A stretch of DNA of 64,000 nucleotides, taken from positions 1,364,001-1,428,000 of the forward strand of contig NZ_ARQM01000010.1 of assembly GCF_000385135.1 (NCBI RefSeq), in the 5' to 3' direction. Below, in pieces: positions 27,880-35,674 of the stretch. Made by a program: the position numbers and the translations under genes. The stretch's first letter is position 1; each line of letters starts with the position of its first letter. This DNA is from Promicromonospora sukumoe 327MFSha3.1. GTDB taxonomy: Bacteria > Actinomycetota > Actinomycetes > Actinomycetales > Cellulomonadaceae. The notes under the pieces are model-generated. The model had not been told where the DNA came from. It did no database searches and saw only the letters and a list, made by a program, of their open reading frames with translations.

Positions 27880-28968
27880 ATGTCGCGTGTCGTGTCGGTC
27901 GAGGCTGTCCTGCCTCGAAACGTGTACGCCCAGGAGACGATCACCGCGGCCGTGGCGCCCCTGGTGGCGCCGGACCCGGCACGGGCCGCGGTGCTGCGCC
28001 GGCTGCACCGCGGTGCCGGGGTCGACGAGCGGCACCTGGTGCTGCCGCTGGACGAGTACGCGGGCCTGGGGACGATGGGCGCGACCAACGCGGTCTTCGT
28101 CCGGGAGGGCACGCTGCTGGCCGAGGAGGCGTGCCGGCGGGCGCTGGACGCCGCCGGGGTCGAGCCGGGGCAGGTGGACCACGTGTTCGCGACGTCGGTG
28201 ACGGGGGTGGCGGCGCCGTCGCTCGACGTGCTGCTGTCCGAGCGGCTCGGCCTGCGCGGGGACGTGCGGCGCACGCCGTCGTTCGGCCTGGGCTGTGCGG
28301 GGGGCGCCGGCGGGCTCGCACGGGTGCACGACCACCTGCTCGGCCACCCGGGCGACGTGTCGCTGCTGGTCGCGGTCGAGCTGTGCTCGCTGACCCTGCA
28401 GCACGGCGACGACTCGGCGGCGAACATGGTCGCGTCCGGGCTGTTCGGGGACGGCGCGGCGGCCGCCGTCGTCGCCGGCTCCGACCACCCGCTGGCGCGG
28501 GCGGGCGCGGTGGGCCCGCGGCGCACCGCGCGGGTGGTGGACACGCGATCGGCGCTGTACCCGGGCACCACGGACGCCCTGGGCTGGGAGGTGCGGGACA
28601 CGGGCTTCGCCATCGTGCTCTCCGCAGACCTGCCGGACCTGCTGGGCGCGCACCTGCTCGCCGACGTGAAGGGCCTGCTCGCCGAGCACGGCCTGACGCC
28701 GGCGGACGTACCCACCTGGGTGGTGCACGCGGGCGGGCCGCGCGTGATCGACGCCGTGCGTGACGCCCTCGGGCTCGCCGAGGACGACGTCCGGGAGAGT
28801 CGGGCGAGCCTCGCGGCCGCGGGCAACCTGTCGTCCGTGTCCGTGCTCGACGTGCTGGCCCGGACCCTCGACGGCTCCACCAGCCCGGCGGGCGCGCCGG
28901 CGGTGCTCATGGCGTTCGGCCCGGGCGTCTCGTGCGAGCTGGTGCTGCTGCACCTGGAGGGAAGCTGA
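27880..28968 (+). CDS. Type III polyketide synthase (chalcone/stilbene synthase family)
   Basis: The 362-residue enzyme carries the catalytic triad of type III PKSs: Cys139 in GLGCAGGAGG, His283 in WVVHAGGPR and Asn316 in AAGNLSSVSVL, with GFGPG-type end motif present as AFGPGVSCE. Such enzymes extend an acyl starter with malonyl-CoA and cyclise the chain to resorcinols, pyrones or related phenols. The following genes for an ICMT-like methyltransferase and an FAD monooxygenase match the order of the Streptomyces griseus srsABC phenolic-lipid operon, so an alkylresorcinol- or alkylpyrone-type product is the best guess. The stop is one base before the GTG of the methyltransferase. Confidence 0.92.
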   Translation: MSRVVSVEAVLPRNVYAQETITAAVAPLVAPDPARAAVLRRLHRGAGVDERHLVLPLDEYAGLGTMGATNAVFVREGTLLAEEACRRALDAAGVEPGQVDHVFATSVTGVAAPSLDVLLSERLGLRGDVRRTPSFGLGCAGGAGGLARVHDHLLGHPGDVSLLVAVELCSLTLQHGDDSAANMVASGLFGDGAAAAVVAGSDHPLARAGAVGPRRTARVVDTRSALYPGTTDALGWEVRDTGFAIVLSADLPDLLGAHLLADVKGLLAEHGLTPADVPTWVVHAGGPRVIDAVRDALGLAEDDVRESRASLAAAGNLSSVSVLDVLARTLDGSTSPAGAPAVLMAFGPGVSCELVLLHLEGS

Positions 28969-28969
28969 C

Positions 28970-29497
28970 GTGCTCGGGTTCTACATCGCCCTCGTGGCCG
29001 CCACCGGGGTCGAGCGCCTCGCCGAGCTGGTGGTCTCCGCCCGGAACGCCCGGTGGTCGTTCGAACGGGGCGGCGTCGAGTCCGGCCGAGGGCACTTCCC
29101 GGCGATGGTGGCCCTGCACACCGGCCTGCTGGTGGCGTGCGTCGCCGAGGCGGTGCTCGCCGAGCGGCCGTTCCTGCCCTGGCTCGGCTGGCCCATGCTC
29201 GCGCTCGTGCTCGCGAGCCAGGCCCTGCGCTGGTGGTGCGTGGCGACGCTCGGGCACCGGTGGAACACCCGCATCATCGTCGTACCGGGGCTGCCCCTGG
29301 TCTCCGGCGGCCCCTACCGGTGGATGCGCCACCCCAACTACGTGGCGGTGGTCGTCGAGGGCGTCGCGCTGCCGCTGGTGCACTCCTGCTGGGTGACGGC
29401 GCTCGTGTTCACCGTGCTGAACGCGGTGCTGCTGGCCCGGTTCCGCATCCCGGCCGAGGAGCGCGCGCTCCACGAGGCCGTGCCCGGGACCCGGTGA
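28970..29497 (+). CDS. Isoprenylcysteine carboxyl methyltransferase-like membrane methyltransferase
   Basis: The 175-residue protein has about four membrane segments and the ICMT/PEMT-like C-terminal signature: RWNTRIIVVPGLPLVSGGPY, RWMRHPNYVAVVVEG and a final RIPAEERAL. These residues bind S-adenosylmethionine at the membrane interface. In srsABC-like operons the homologous enzyme O-methylates an alkylresorcinol, so lipid-phenol methylation is inferred here. The GTG at 28970 is one base after the PKS stop, and the stop overlaps the start of the monooxygenase gene (GTGA). Confidence 0.85.
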   Translation: MLGFYIALVAATGVERLAELVVSARNARWSFERGGVESGRGHFPAMVALHTGLLVACVAEAVLAERPFLPWLGWPMLALVLASQALRWWCVATLGHRWNTRIIVVPGLPLVSGGPYRWMRHPNYVAVVVEGVALPLVHSCWVTALVFTVLNAVLLARFRIPAEERALHEAVPGTR

Positions 29498-30588
29498 GCG
29501 AGATGGGCGGGCGCGCCACGGACGCCGACGTCCTGGTCGTGGGCGCCGGACCGGTCGGCCTGGCCGCGGCGACCCACGCGCGGGCGGCCGGGCTCGACGT
29601 GCTGGTCGTGGACCGGCGGGCCGGCACCCTCGACAAGGCCTGCGGCGAGGGCCTGCTCCCGGGAGCGCTGCGGGCCGTGCGGGAGCTCGGCGCCGACCCT
29701 CCGGGCCACCCGCTGACGGGCATCAGCTACCGGGCGCCCGGCCGGAACGCCGACCACAGGTTCGCGGCCGGGCCCGGCCGTGGCGTGCGGCGCACCACGC
29801 TGCACGCCGCGCTGCGGGCACGCGCCGCCGACGTCGGCGCCGGATTCGTCCACGCCCGGGTCACGGCCCTGCGGCAGGGCGCCGCGGGCGTCGAGGTCGA
29901 GCTGGCGGATGCCGGCGACCGGCACCCCGGCACGCTGCGGGCGCGCTGGGTGCTCGGGTGCGACGGCCTGCACTCCACGGTCCGCCGGCTGGCGGGGCTC
30001 GACGTGCGCCCCGGGTGGGGCGGCGACCGTCCGTCGCGGAGGCGGTACGGCCTGCGGCGGCACTTCCGGGTCGCGCCGTGGACCGACCTCGTCGAGGTGC
30101 ACTGGTCGCCGCACGCCGAGGCCTACGTGACGCCGGTCGCCCCCGACGTCGTCGGCGTGGCCCTGCTCGCCCCGCGGGCGGTGTCCGCGGCGGGCTTCGA
30201 CACGCTGCTGCGTTCGCAGTTCCCCGAGCTCGCCGCCCGGCTGGGGGCCGCGGAAGCCGGGCCGCTGCTCGGTGCCGGTCCGCTGCGGCGCCGGTCGGTG
30301 CGCCGCACGGCTGGCCAGGTGCGCCTCGTCGGCGACGCGTCGGGCTACGTCGACGCGCTCACGGGGGAGGGCGTGCGGGTGGGCCTCGCCCAGGCCGCCG
30401 CCGTCGTCCGGCACCTGGACGACGCCGCCGCGTACGAGCGTGCGTGGCGCACGGCGACGCGCGACTACCGCGCGCTCACCACGGGGCTCGTGGCCTGGGC
30501 GTCGAGCCCGGCGCGCGGCGCCATCGTGCCTGCTGCGGCGCGGCTGCCGCGGCTCTACGGCGCGGTCGTGGAGCGCCTGGCCCGCTGA
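29494..30588 (+). CDS. FAD-dependent monooxygenase/oxidoreductase of the type III PKS cluster
   Basis: The 364-residue flavoprotein has an N-terminal dinucleotide-binding motif VVGAGPVGLAAATHARAAG, the CGEGLLPGAL segment, a DG-type motif LGCDGLHSTVRR and a second FAD motif GDASGYVDALTGEGVRVGL. The motif set lies between aromatic hydroxylases and the geranylgeranyl-reductase-like group. In srsABC-like clusters the cognate enzyme hydroxylates the methylated resorcinol towards a quinone, which is the inferred role here. The GTG at 29494 overlaps the upstream stop; an ATG at 29503 is an alternative. Confidence 0.87.
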   Translation: MSEMGGRATDADVLVVGAGPVGLAAATHARAAGLDVLVVDRRAGTLDKACGEGLLPGALRAVRELGADPPGHPLTGISYRAPGRNADHRFAAGPGRGVRRTTLHAALRARAADVGAGFVHARVTALRQGAAGVEVELADAGDRHPGTLRARWVLGCDGLHSTVRRLAGLDVRPGWGGDRPSRRRYGLRRHFRVAPWTDLVEVHWSPHAEAYVTPVAPDVVGVALLAPRAVSAAGFDTLLRSQFPELAARLGAAEAGPLLGAGPLRRRSVRRTAGQVRLVGDASGYVDALTGEGVRVGLAQAAAVVRHLDDAAAYERAWRTATRDYRALTTGLVAWASSPARGAIVPAAARLPRLYGAVVERLAR

Positions 30589-30613
30589 CCCCCGACGGCT
30601 GGTGAGGCACCCC

Positions 30614-30675
30614 GGTGTCAGACTGGTGTCAACTCGTGGCGCCAAACCACTTGCGGTGACACCAGCATGGTGTCA
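30614..30675. promoter_or_regulatory. Candidate operator with repeated GGTGTCA half-sites
   Basis: GGTGTCA occurs at 30614-30620, 30625-30631 and 30669-30675, and its complement TGACACC at 30657-30663. The last two make a palindrome with a 5-base spacer. A second inverted pair, ACCAGCATG/CATGCTGGT, overlaps it and ends eight bases before the ATG at 30686. The arrangement is what an autoregulating ribbon-helix-helix repressor would need. Confidence 0.7.
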
Positions 30676-30685
30676 TGCTGGTGCC

Positions 30686-31216
30686 ATGGACCTGAACCGA
30701 TACGCAGACGAACTGCAGCGCCAGCTCGCCACGGCCGCTGCCGCCGGCGGTGACGACGCCCGCGAGCTCGCCGCGCGGCTGACCGCACCGCTCGACGCCG
30801 CCGCGCGCCTCGTCCTGCTCAACGCCCTCTCCGACGCCGCGGGGGAGATCTCCGCCGAGCTCGCCCCGGGCTCGGTGGACGTCCGCCTGCGCGGCGGCTC
30901 CCCGGAGTTCGTCGTCACCGTCCCCGCCGCCCCCGCGCCCGCCGCGGAACCGGCCGCCGCCGCGTCCGCCCAGGCCCCCGCGCCGGCGCCCGCCCCGGCG
31001 GACGGCGAGGCGGGCGCCACCACCCGGACCACCCTGCGCCTGCCCGACCACCTCAAGACGCAGGCCGAGGTCGCCGCCGCGCGCGACGGCGTCTCCGTCA
31101 ACACCTGGCTGGTGCGGGCGGTGGCCGCCGCGATCGAGCGGCCCGCCGGTCGGCCCGCCGCGCCGCCCGGCACCGAGCAGCGCGTCAACAGCCGCGTGAC
31201 CGGGTGGGTGCGCTGA
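30686..31216 (+). CDS. Ribbon-helix-helix (Arc/HicB-type) DNA-binding protein
   Basis: The 176-residue protein has an N-terminal helical part (MDLNRYADELQRQLATAA), a middle segment resembling a small alpha/beta fold (VRLRGGSPEFVVTVP), an Ala/Pro-rich linker and a C-terminal ribbon-helix-helix motif: TTRTTLRLPDHLKTQAEVAA followed by DGVSVNTWLVRAVAAAI. Such proteins bind tandem operators as dimers. No toxin gene is next to it, so I read it as a transcription regulator of the DUF4097/ABC cassette rather than an antitoxin. The open frame runs far upstream, but the ATG at 30686 is supported by the operator array immediately before it. Confidence 0.8.
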   Translation: MDLNRYADELQRQLATAAAAGGDDARELAARLTAPLDAAARLVLLNALSDAAGEISAELAPGSVDVRLRGGSPEFVVTVPAAPAPAAEPAAAASAQAPAPAPAPADGEAGATTRTTLRLPDHLKTQAEVAAARDGVSVNTWLVRAVAAAIERPAGRPAAPPGTEQRVNSRVTGWVR

Positions 31217-31312
31217 CCGCTCGCCGCGGCACCACCCGTCGGGACACGTGACACCACACCGACACCACAGTCATCATCCTTCGCGCCGTACCCACAGTCC
31301 TGGAGCCTTGCC

Positions 31313-32152
31313 ATGCCCACTTTCCCCGCCCCCCACCCCGTCCCCGTCGTCGTCGACGTGCCGTTCGGCAACCTGCACGTGGTCGCCGCCGAGCGCGACG
31401 ATGTCGTCGTCACCGTCCTGCCCACCGACAAGAAGTCCGGCAGCGTGCGCGCCGCCGAGGAGATCCGCGTCGAGCGCGACGGCGACGCGGTCGCCATCAC
31501 CTACCCGAACTCGTGGAAGCAGTACGTGCTGCCGTTCGCGGCCGGCACCGCCGACATCACCGTCGAGGTGCCCACCGGCTCCGAGCTGCGCGGCAAGAGC
31601 GGCTCGCTGTACGCCGAGGGCGCCCTCGCGTCCGTCGACATGACGCTGTCGTCCGGGAACGTCACGCTGGACGACGTCGACCGGGTCAACCTCAAGGTCT
31701 CCGCCGGCGCCGTCTCCGTGCGCCGCACCACGGGCCCCGGCGAGATCAAGGTGAGCGCCGGCTCCGTGCGTGTCGACGAGGTCAGGGGCGACATGACGAT
31801 CCGTGCGAGCAACGGCACCACCACCGTCGGCTCCGTCACCGGCACCCTCCAGGTGCAGGGCGCGCACGCGGACATCGCCGTTAGCCGGCTGCGCGGCACC
31901 CTCACCGTCAAGTCCGCGCACGCGGGCATCCGCGTCAACAACCTGGAGTCCGGCAGCGCCACGCTCACCAACTCCTACGGCTCGATCGAGGTGGGCGTGC
32001 CCGAGGGGGTGGCCGCCTACCTCGACGTCGCCTCCGAGCACGGCAGCGTCCGCAACCACCTGACCCCCACCGAGGGCCCGGTCGAGAACGAGTCGACCGC
32101 CGAGGTCCACGCCAGCACCGGCTACGGCGACATCATCGTCCGCCGCCCGTGA
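31313..32152 (+). CDS. DUF4097-family beta-strand repeat protein
   Basis: The 279-residue protein is made of short repeated beta strands such as VDMTLSSGNVTLDDVDRVNL, LKVSAGAVSVRRTTG and GEIKVSAGSVRVDEV, the solenoid pattern of DUF4097 (adhesin-like) proteins. There is no signal peptide or membrane segment, so it is probably cytoplasmic. The function is unknown, but in actinobacteria it is repeatedly found with a small DNA-binding protein and a DrrAB-like ABC exporter, as here. It precedes the ABC ATPase gene by 55 bases. Confidence 0.83.
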   Translation: MPTFPAPHPVPVVVDVPFGNLHVVAAERDDVVVTVLPTDKKSGSVRAAEEIRVERDGDAVAITYPNSWKQYVLPFAAGTADITVEVPTGSELRGKSGSLYAEGALASVDMTLSSGNVTLDDVDRVNLKVSAGAVSVRRTTGPGEIKVSAGSVRVDEVRGDMTIRASNGTTTVGSVTGTLQVQGAHADIAVSRLRGTLTVKSAHAGIRVNNLESGSATLTNSYGSIEVGVPEGVAAYLDVASEHGSVRNHLTPTEGPVENESTAEVHASTGYGDIIVRRP

Positions 32153-32207
32153 CCCAGATTCCAGAGCAGCAGACCCAGCACCAGACCCCAGAGAAGGAGA
32201 GCTGGAC

Positions 32208-33032
32208 ATGACCACCGAACAGGCCCCCGCCATCCGCGTGCAGGGCATCAGCAAGTCGTTCAAGGACCTGCACGTGCTGCGCGGCGTCGACTTCGACGTG
32301 ACGCCCGGCACCATCTTCGCCCTGCTCGGCTCCAACGGCGCCGGCAAGACCACGCTCGTGCGGATCCTCTCCACGCTGCTCAAGGCCGACGCGGGCACCG
32401 CGACGGTGCACGGCTTCGACGTCGCCGCCAAGGCGGGCGACGTCCGCGAGTCGATCAGCCTGACCGGGCAGTTCGCCGCCGTCGACGAGATCCTCACGGG
32501 CCGGGAGAACCTCGTGCTCGTGGCGAGGCTGCGGCACCTGCCCGACCCGGGCGCCGTCGCCGACGACCTGCTGGCGCGGTTCTCGCTGACCGACGCGGGC
32601 GGCCGCCGGGCCGGCACCTACTCGGGCGGCATGCGGCGCCGGCTGGACATCGCGATGAGCCTGATCGGCAACCCGCCGATCATCTTCCTCGACGAGCCCA
32701 CCACCGGCCTGGACCCGCAGGCCCGCATCGAGGTCTGGCAGACCGTCAAGCAGCTCGCGCAGGGCGGCACCACGGTGCTGCTCACCACGCAGTACCTCGA
32801 CGAGGCCGAGCAGCTCGCCGACCGGATCGCGATCCTGCACAAGGGCACCATCATCCAGAACGGCACCCTGGCCGAGCTCAAGGCGCTGCTGCCGCCCGCC
32901 AAGGTCGAGTACGTGGAGAAGCAGCCCTCCCTCGAGGACGTCTTCCTCACCCTGGTCGGCGAGCCCGACCCGGCCGAGCCCCAGACCACCGAGACCAGCG
33001 CCGCCGCCGCGGCAGGAAAGGAATCACGATGA
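32208..33032 (+). CDS. ABC transporter ATP-binding protein (DrrA-like)
   Basis: The 274-residue ATPase belongs to the daunorubicin-resistance (DrrA) type of ABC exporters: Walker A GSNGAGKTT near residue 42, Q-loop SLTGQFAAVDEILTG, signature YSGGMRRRLDIA, Walker B IIFLDEPTTGLDPQ, and the post-Walker segment LEDVFLTLVG typical of this family. It should energise the adjacent ABC-2 permease to export a lipid or drug-like compound. Its stop overlaps the permease ATG (ATGA). Confidence 0.9.
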   Translation: MTTEQAPAIRVQGISKSFKDLHVLRGVDFDVTPGTIFALLGSNGAGKTTLVRILSTLLKADAGTATVHGFDVAAKAGDVRESISLTGQFAAVDEILTGRENLVLVARLRHLPDPGAVADDLLARFSLTDAGGRRAGTYSGGMRRRLDIAMSLIGNPPIIFLDEPTTGLDPQARIEVWQTVKQLAQGGTTVLLTTQYLDEAEQLADRIAILHKGTIIQNGTLAELKALLPPAKVEYVEKQPSLEDVFLTLVGEPDPAEPQTTETSAAAAAGKESR

Positions 33033-33793
33033 CCTCCCACGTGCTGAGCGACACCGGTGTGCTCACCGGCCGCTCGCTGCGCCACATCCTGCGCAGCCCC
33101 GACACCATCATCACCACGGCCGTCACCCCGATCGCGCTGATGCTGCTGTTCGTCTACGTGCTCGGCGGCGCGATCAACACCGGCACCGGCGAGTCGTACG
33201 TCAACTACATGCTGCCGGGCATCCTGCTGATCACCATCGCGTCCGGCATCGCCTACACGGCCTACCGGCTGTTCCTGGACATGCAGGGCGGCATCTTCGA
33301 GCGCTTCCAGTCCATGCCGATCGCCCGGTCGAGCGTGCTGTGGGGGCACGTGCTCACGTCGCTCGTGGCCAACCTGATCTCGGTCGCGATCGTCATCGGC
33401 GTGGCGCTCCTGATGGGCTTCCGCACCGGGGCGTCGCTGCTGGACTGGCTCGCCGTGGCCGGCATCCTGGTCCTGTTCACGCTCGCCCTGACCTGGCTCG
33501 CCGTGATCGCCGGACTCTCCGCCAAGACGGTCGACGGCGCCAGCGCCTTCAGCTACCCGCTGATCTTCCTGCCGTTCATCAGCTCGGCGTTCGTGCCCAC
33601 CTCGACGATGCCCGGCCCGGTCGCCTGGTTCGCGGAGAACCAGCCCGTGACCTCGATCGTCAACACCATCCGGGCACTGTTCGCCCAGCAGCCCGTCGGC
33701 ACCGACATCTGGGTGGCGCTGGCCTGGCTGGTCGGCGTCCTCGTGATCGCCTACGTGTTCGCGATCGCGAGCTACCGCCGCAAGGTGAGCTGA
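33029..33793 (+). CDS. ABC-2 type permease (DrrB-like)
   Basis: The 254-residue membrane protein has six hydrophobic segments and the DrrB-type signature YVNYMLPGILLITIASGIAY, followed by GIFERFQSMPIARSSVLWG. This is the channel partner of the preceding ATPase. Termination is probably at the hairpin 33811-33847, which also faces the convergent exporter operon. Confidence 0.88.
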   Translation: MTSHVLSDTGVLTGRSLRHILRSPDTIITTAVTPIALMLLFVYVLGGAINTGTGESYVNYMLPGILLITIASGIAYTAYRLFLDMQGGIFERFQSMPIARSSVLWGHVLTSLVANLISVAIVIGVALLMGFRTGASLLDWLAVAGILVLFTLALTWLAVIAGLSAKTVDGASAFSYPLIFLPFISSAFVPTSTMPGPVAWFAENQPVTSIVNTIRALFAQQPVGTDIWVALAWLVGVLVIAYVFAIASYRRKVS

Positions 33794-33810
33794 CCCGCCG
33801 CAGCACGACG

Positions 33811-33847
33811 CCCCGCCGTCCGCCCCCCCAGGGGGTGGACGGCGGGG
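33811..33847. terminator. GC-rich hairpin between convergent ABC operons
   Basis: CCCCGCCGTCC at 33811-33821 and its exact complement at 33837-33847 form an 11-base-pair stem, extended inward by C/G runs. It lies 17 bases after the plus-strand permease stop and 14 bases before the minus-strand permease stop, so it can serve both directions. There is no clear T-tract. Confidence 0.7.
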
Positions 33848-33861
33848 CTCTGTGCGGTGCG

Positions 33862-34581
33862 TCAGTGCCGCGGCTCCCAGCGGAACATCCGCAGGGCGAG
33901 CGCGACGGCCACGACGACCCAGGCGAGCGTGGGGGCGAGCAGGACCAGCGAGTCGCCCAGGGGCACCCCGCCGTTCCAGGCGTTGACGATCAGCTCGGTG
34001 GCCGCTCCGCCGGGCAGCAGCCGCTTGAGCAGCGTGAGGTCCTGGGTGCCGGTGATCCCGACCCAGCTCGTCACCGCGACGACGCCCAGGGTCAGGGGCA
34101 GCGAGGTGACCTGGGCGTGCTCCGGGGAGTTGGTGATCCCGGCCGTGGCCAGTCCCAGGGCGAGCATCATCACGAACGTCGCGACGACGCCGAGCACCAG
34201 GAGCGGGATGTCGGCGGGCCCGTCGCTGAGCCCGGCGAACACGCCGAGGATCACGGCGACCTGGACCATGGAGATGGCGCTGATCGGCAGCACCAGGCCG
34301 GTCAGGATGGACGCGTCGCTCGCCGCGGTGGAGCGCAGCCGCTTGAGGAAGAGGTCCTGGCGCCGCGCGGCCAGCGTGGTCACCGTGGTCGCGTAGAGGC
34401 TGAACGCCGCGATGGTGAAGACGATCACCGCCCCGATGTAGCCCAGGCTGCCGATCTGCCCGAACGTCTCGCGGAACCGGATGAAGAAGGCGGCTACCGC
34501 CACGGGCATGATGAGGCTGGTGATCAGCACCGCCCGGTTGCGGAGGATCTGGGTCAGCTCGCTGCGTGCGATGGAGAGCAT
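33862..34581 (-). CDS. ABC-2 type permease of a second exporter
   Basis: The 239-residue protein has six membrane segments (for example VLITSLIMPVAVAAFFI, YIGAVIVFTIAAFSLYA, LLVLGVVATFVMMLALGL). It starts with LSIARSELTQILRNRAV, typical of the N-terminus of ABC-2 permeases of the YhfQ/NatB-like group. It pairs with the ATPase encoded just upstream on the same strand. The divergent histidine kinase gene suggests the exporter belongs to a signal-controlled module of the kind that responds to envelope stress or peptides. The exported substrate is unknown. Confidence 0.82.
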   Translation of the reverse strand: MLSIARSELTQILRNRAVLITSLIMPVAVAAFFIRFRETFGQIGSLGYIGAVIVFTIAAFSLYATTVTTLAARRQDLFLKRLRSTAASDASILTGLVLPISAISMVQVAVILGVFAGLSDGPADIPLLVLGVVATFVMMLALGLATAGITNSPEHAQVTSLPLTLGVVAVTSWVGITGTQDLTLLKRLLPGGAATELIVNAWNGGVPLGDSLVLLAPTLAWVVVAVALALRMFRWEPRH

Positions 34582-34615
34582 GGCGGGTGGTTTCCGTTTC
34601 TCGTCGTGTCGGGGC

Positions 34616-35512
34616 TCAGGCGGGGACGGGCTCGGCGTCGATCGCGCGGAACACGTCGTCGAGCCGGGTGGGCGCGGCCGACAGGCCGAGCAGCTCGACC
34701 TCGTGCGCGTGGGCCCAGTCGAGGAGCTGCTTGAGGTCGGACTGCAGCTCGAACGTCTCGATGAGGTACGACCCGTCGGGCCCCGGCCCCGCCTGTACCA
34801 GCGGCGCGGGCGCCCCCGGCCGCAGCGAGAACTGGATGGCCGCCGGCAGGGTGCGGGTCAGCTCGGCGACCGTGCCCTCGTGGCGGAACGTGCCGCGGTG
34901 CATCAGGCCGATGCGGTCGGCGCGCTGCTGCGCCTCCTCCAGGTAGTGGGTGGTCAGCACGACGGTCGAGCCGTCGTGGCGCAGCTGCTCGACGGCCTCC
35001 CACAGCGCGTCGCGGGACTGGATGTCCAGCCCGGTCGTGGGCTCGTCCAGGAAGATCAGCTCGGGCCGCCCGTACACGGCCGTCGCGAAGTCCAGCCGCC
35101 GCTTCTCGCCGCCCGAGAGCTGGGAGACGCGGGTGTCGGCCTTGGCGGTCAGGTCGACGACGCCCAGCACCCGCCGCTCCGAGTCGGTGCGACCGCTCAG
35201 CCTGCCGATCAGCCGGACCGACTCGGCGACGGTGAGGTCGGGGGAGAAGCCGCTCTCCTGGAGCATGATCCCCATGCGGGGCCGCACCGCGCGGCGGTCG
35301 CCCGGGCTCTTGCCGAGCACGCGCACCGTGCCCGACGACGCCTTGCGGTGCCCTTCGACGACCTCCAGGGTCGAGGTCTTGCCCGCGCCGTTGGTGCCCA
35401 GCAGCGCGTACAGCTCGCCCTGCTCCACCTGGAACGAGAGGTCCTTGACGGCGTGGAAGTCACCGTAGGTGACGTTCAGCCGGTCGATGTCGATGGCGGG
35501 GGTTGTCGTCAT
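34616..35512 (-). CDS. ABC transporter ATP-binding protein of the second exporter
   Basis: The 298-residue ATPase shows Walker A GTNGAGKTS near residue 40, Q-loop LQESGFSPDLTV, signature LSGGEKRRLDFA, Walker B LIFLDEPTTGLDIQ and the H-loop His in LTTHYLEEAQ. The C-terminal 80 residues form the extra domain usual in this export subfamily. ATG 35512 is preferred over the ATG four codons upstream because the alignable sequence begins there. The gene is divergent from the histidine kinase gene. Confidence 0.88.
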   Translation of the reverse strand: MTTTPAIDIDRLNVTYGDFHAVKDLSFQVEQGELYALLGTNGAGKTSTLEVVEGHRKASSGTVRVLGKSPGDRRAVRPRMGIMLQESGFSPDLTVAESVRLIGRLSGRTDSERRVLGVVDLTAKADTRVSQLSGGEKRRLDFATAVYGRPELIFLDEPTTGLDIQSRDALWEAVEQLRHDGSTVVLTTHYLEEAQQRADRIGLMHRGTFRHEGTVAELTRTLPAAIQFSLRPGAPAPLVQAGPGPDGSYLIETFELQSDLKQLLDWAHAHEVELLGLSAAPTRLDDVFRAIDAEPVPA

Positions 35513-35674
35513 GCCCCCAAGCACACCCGCTGCGGCCCGCCGCGAACAGTGTGCTGGCGTCAGGTCCCGGGCGTGACATCCGTGGGCCGAACGTGTGACA
35601 CAGCGTCACTGCTGCGCCGGCCCACGGCGACCATACTGGGAGGGACCCTGCCGATCGACGAGACGACCCACCAC

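Noticed and set aside
30686-31216. Toxin-antitoxin pair
   Set aside because: The RHH protein has no small toxin gene on either side; the next gene is a DUF4097 protein of 279 residues.
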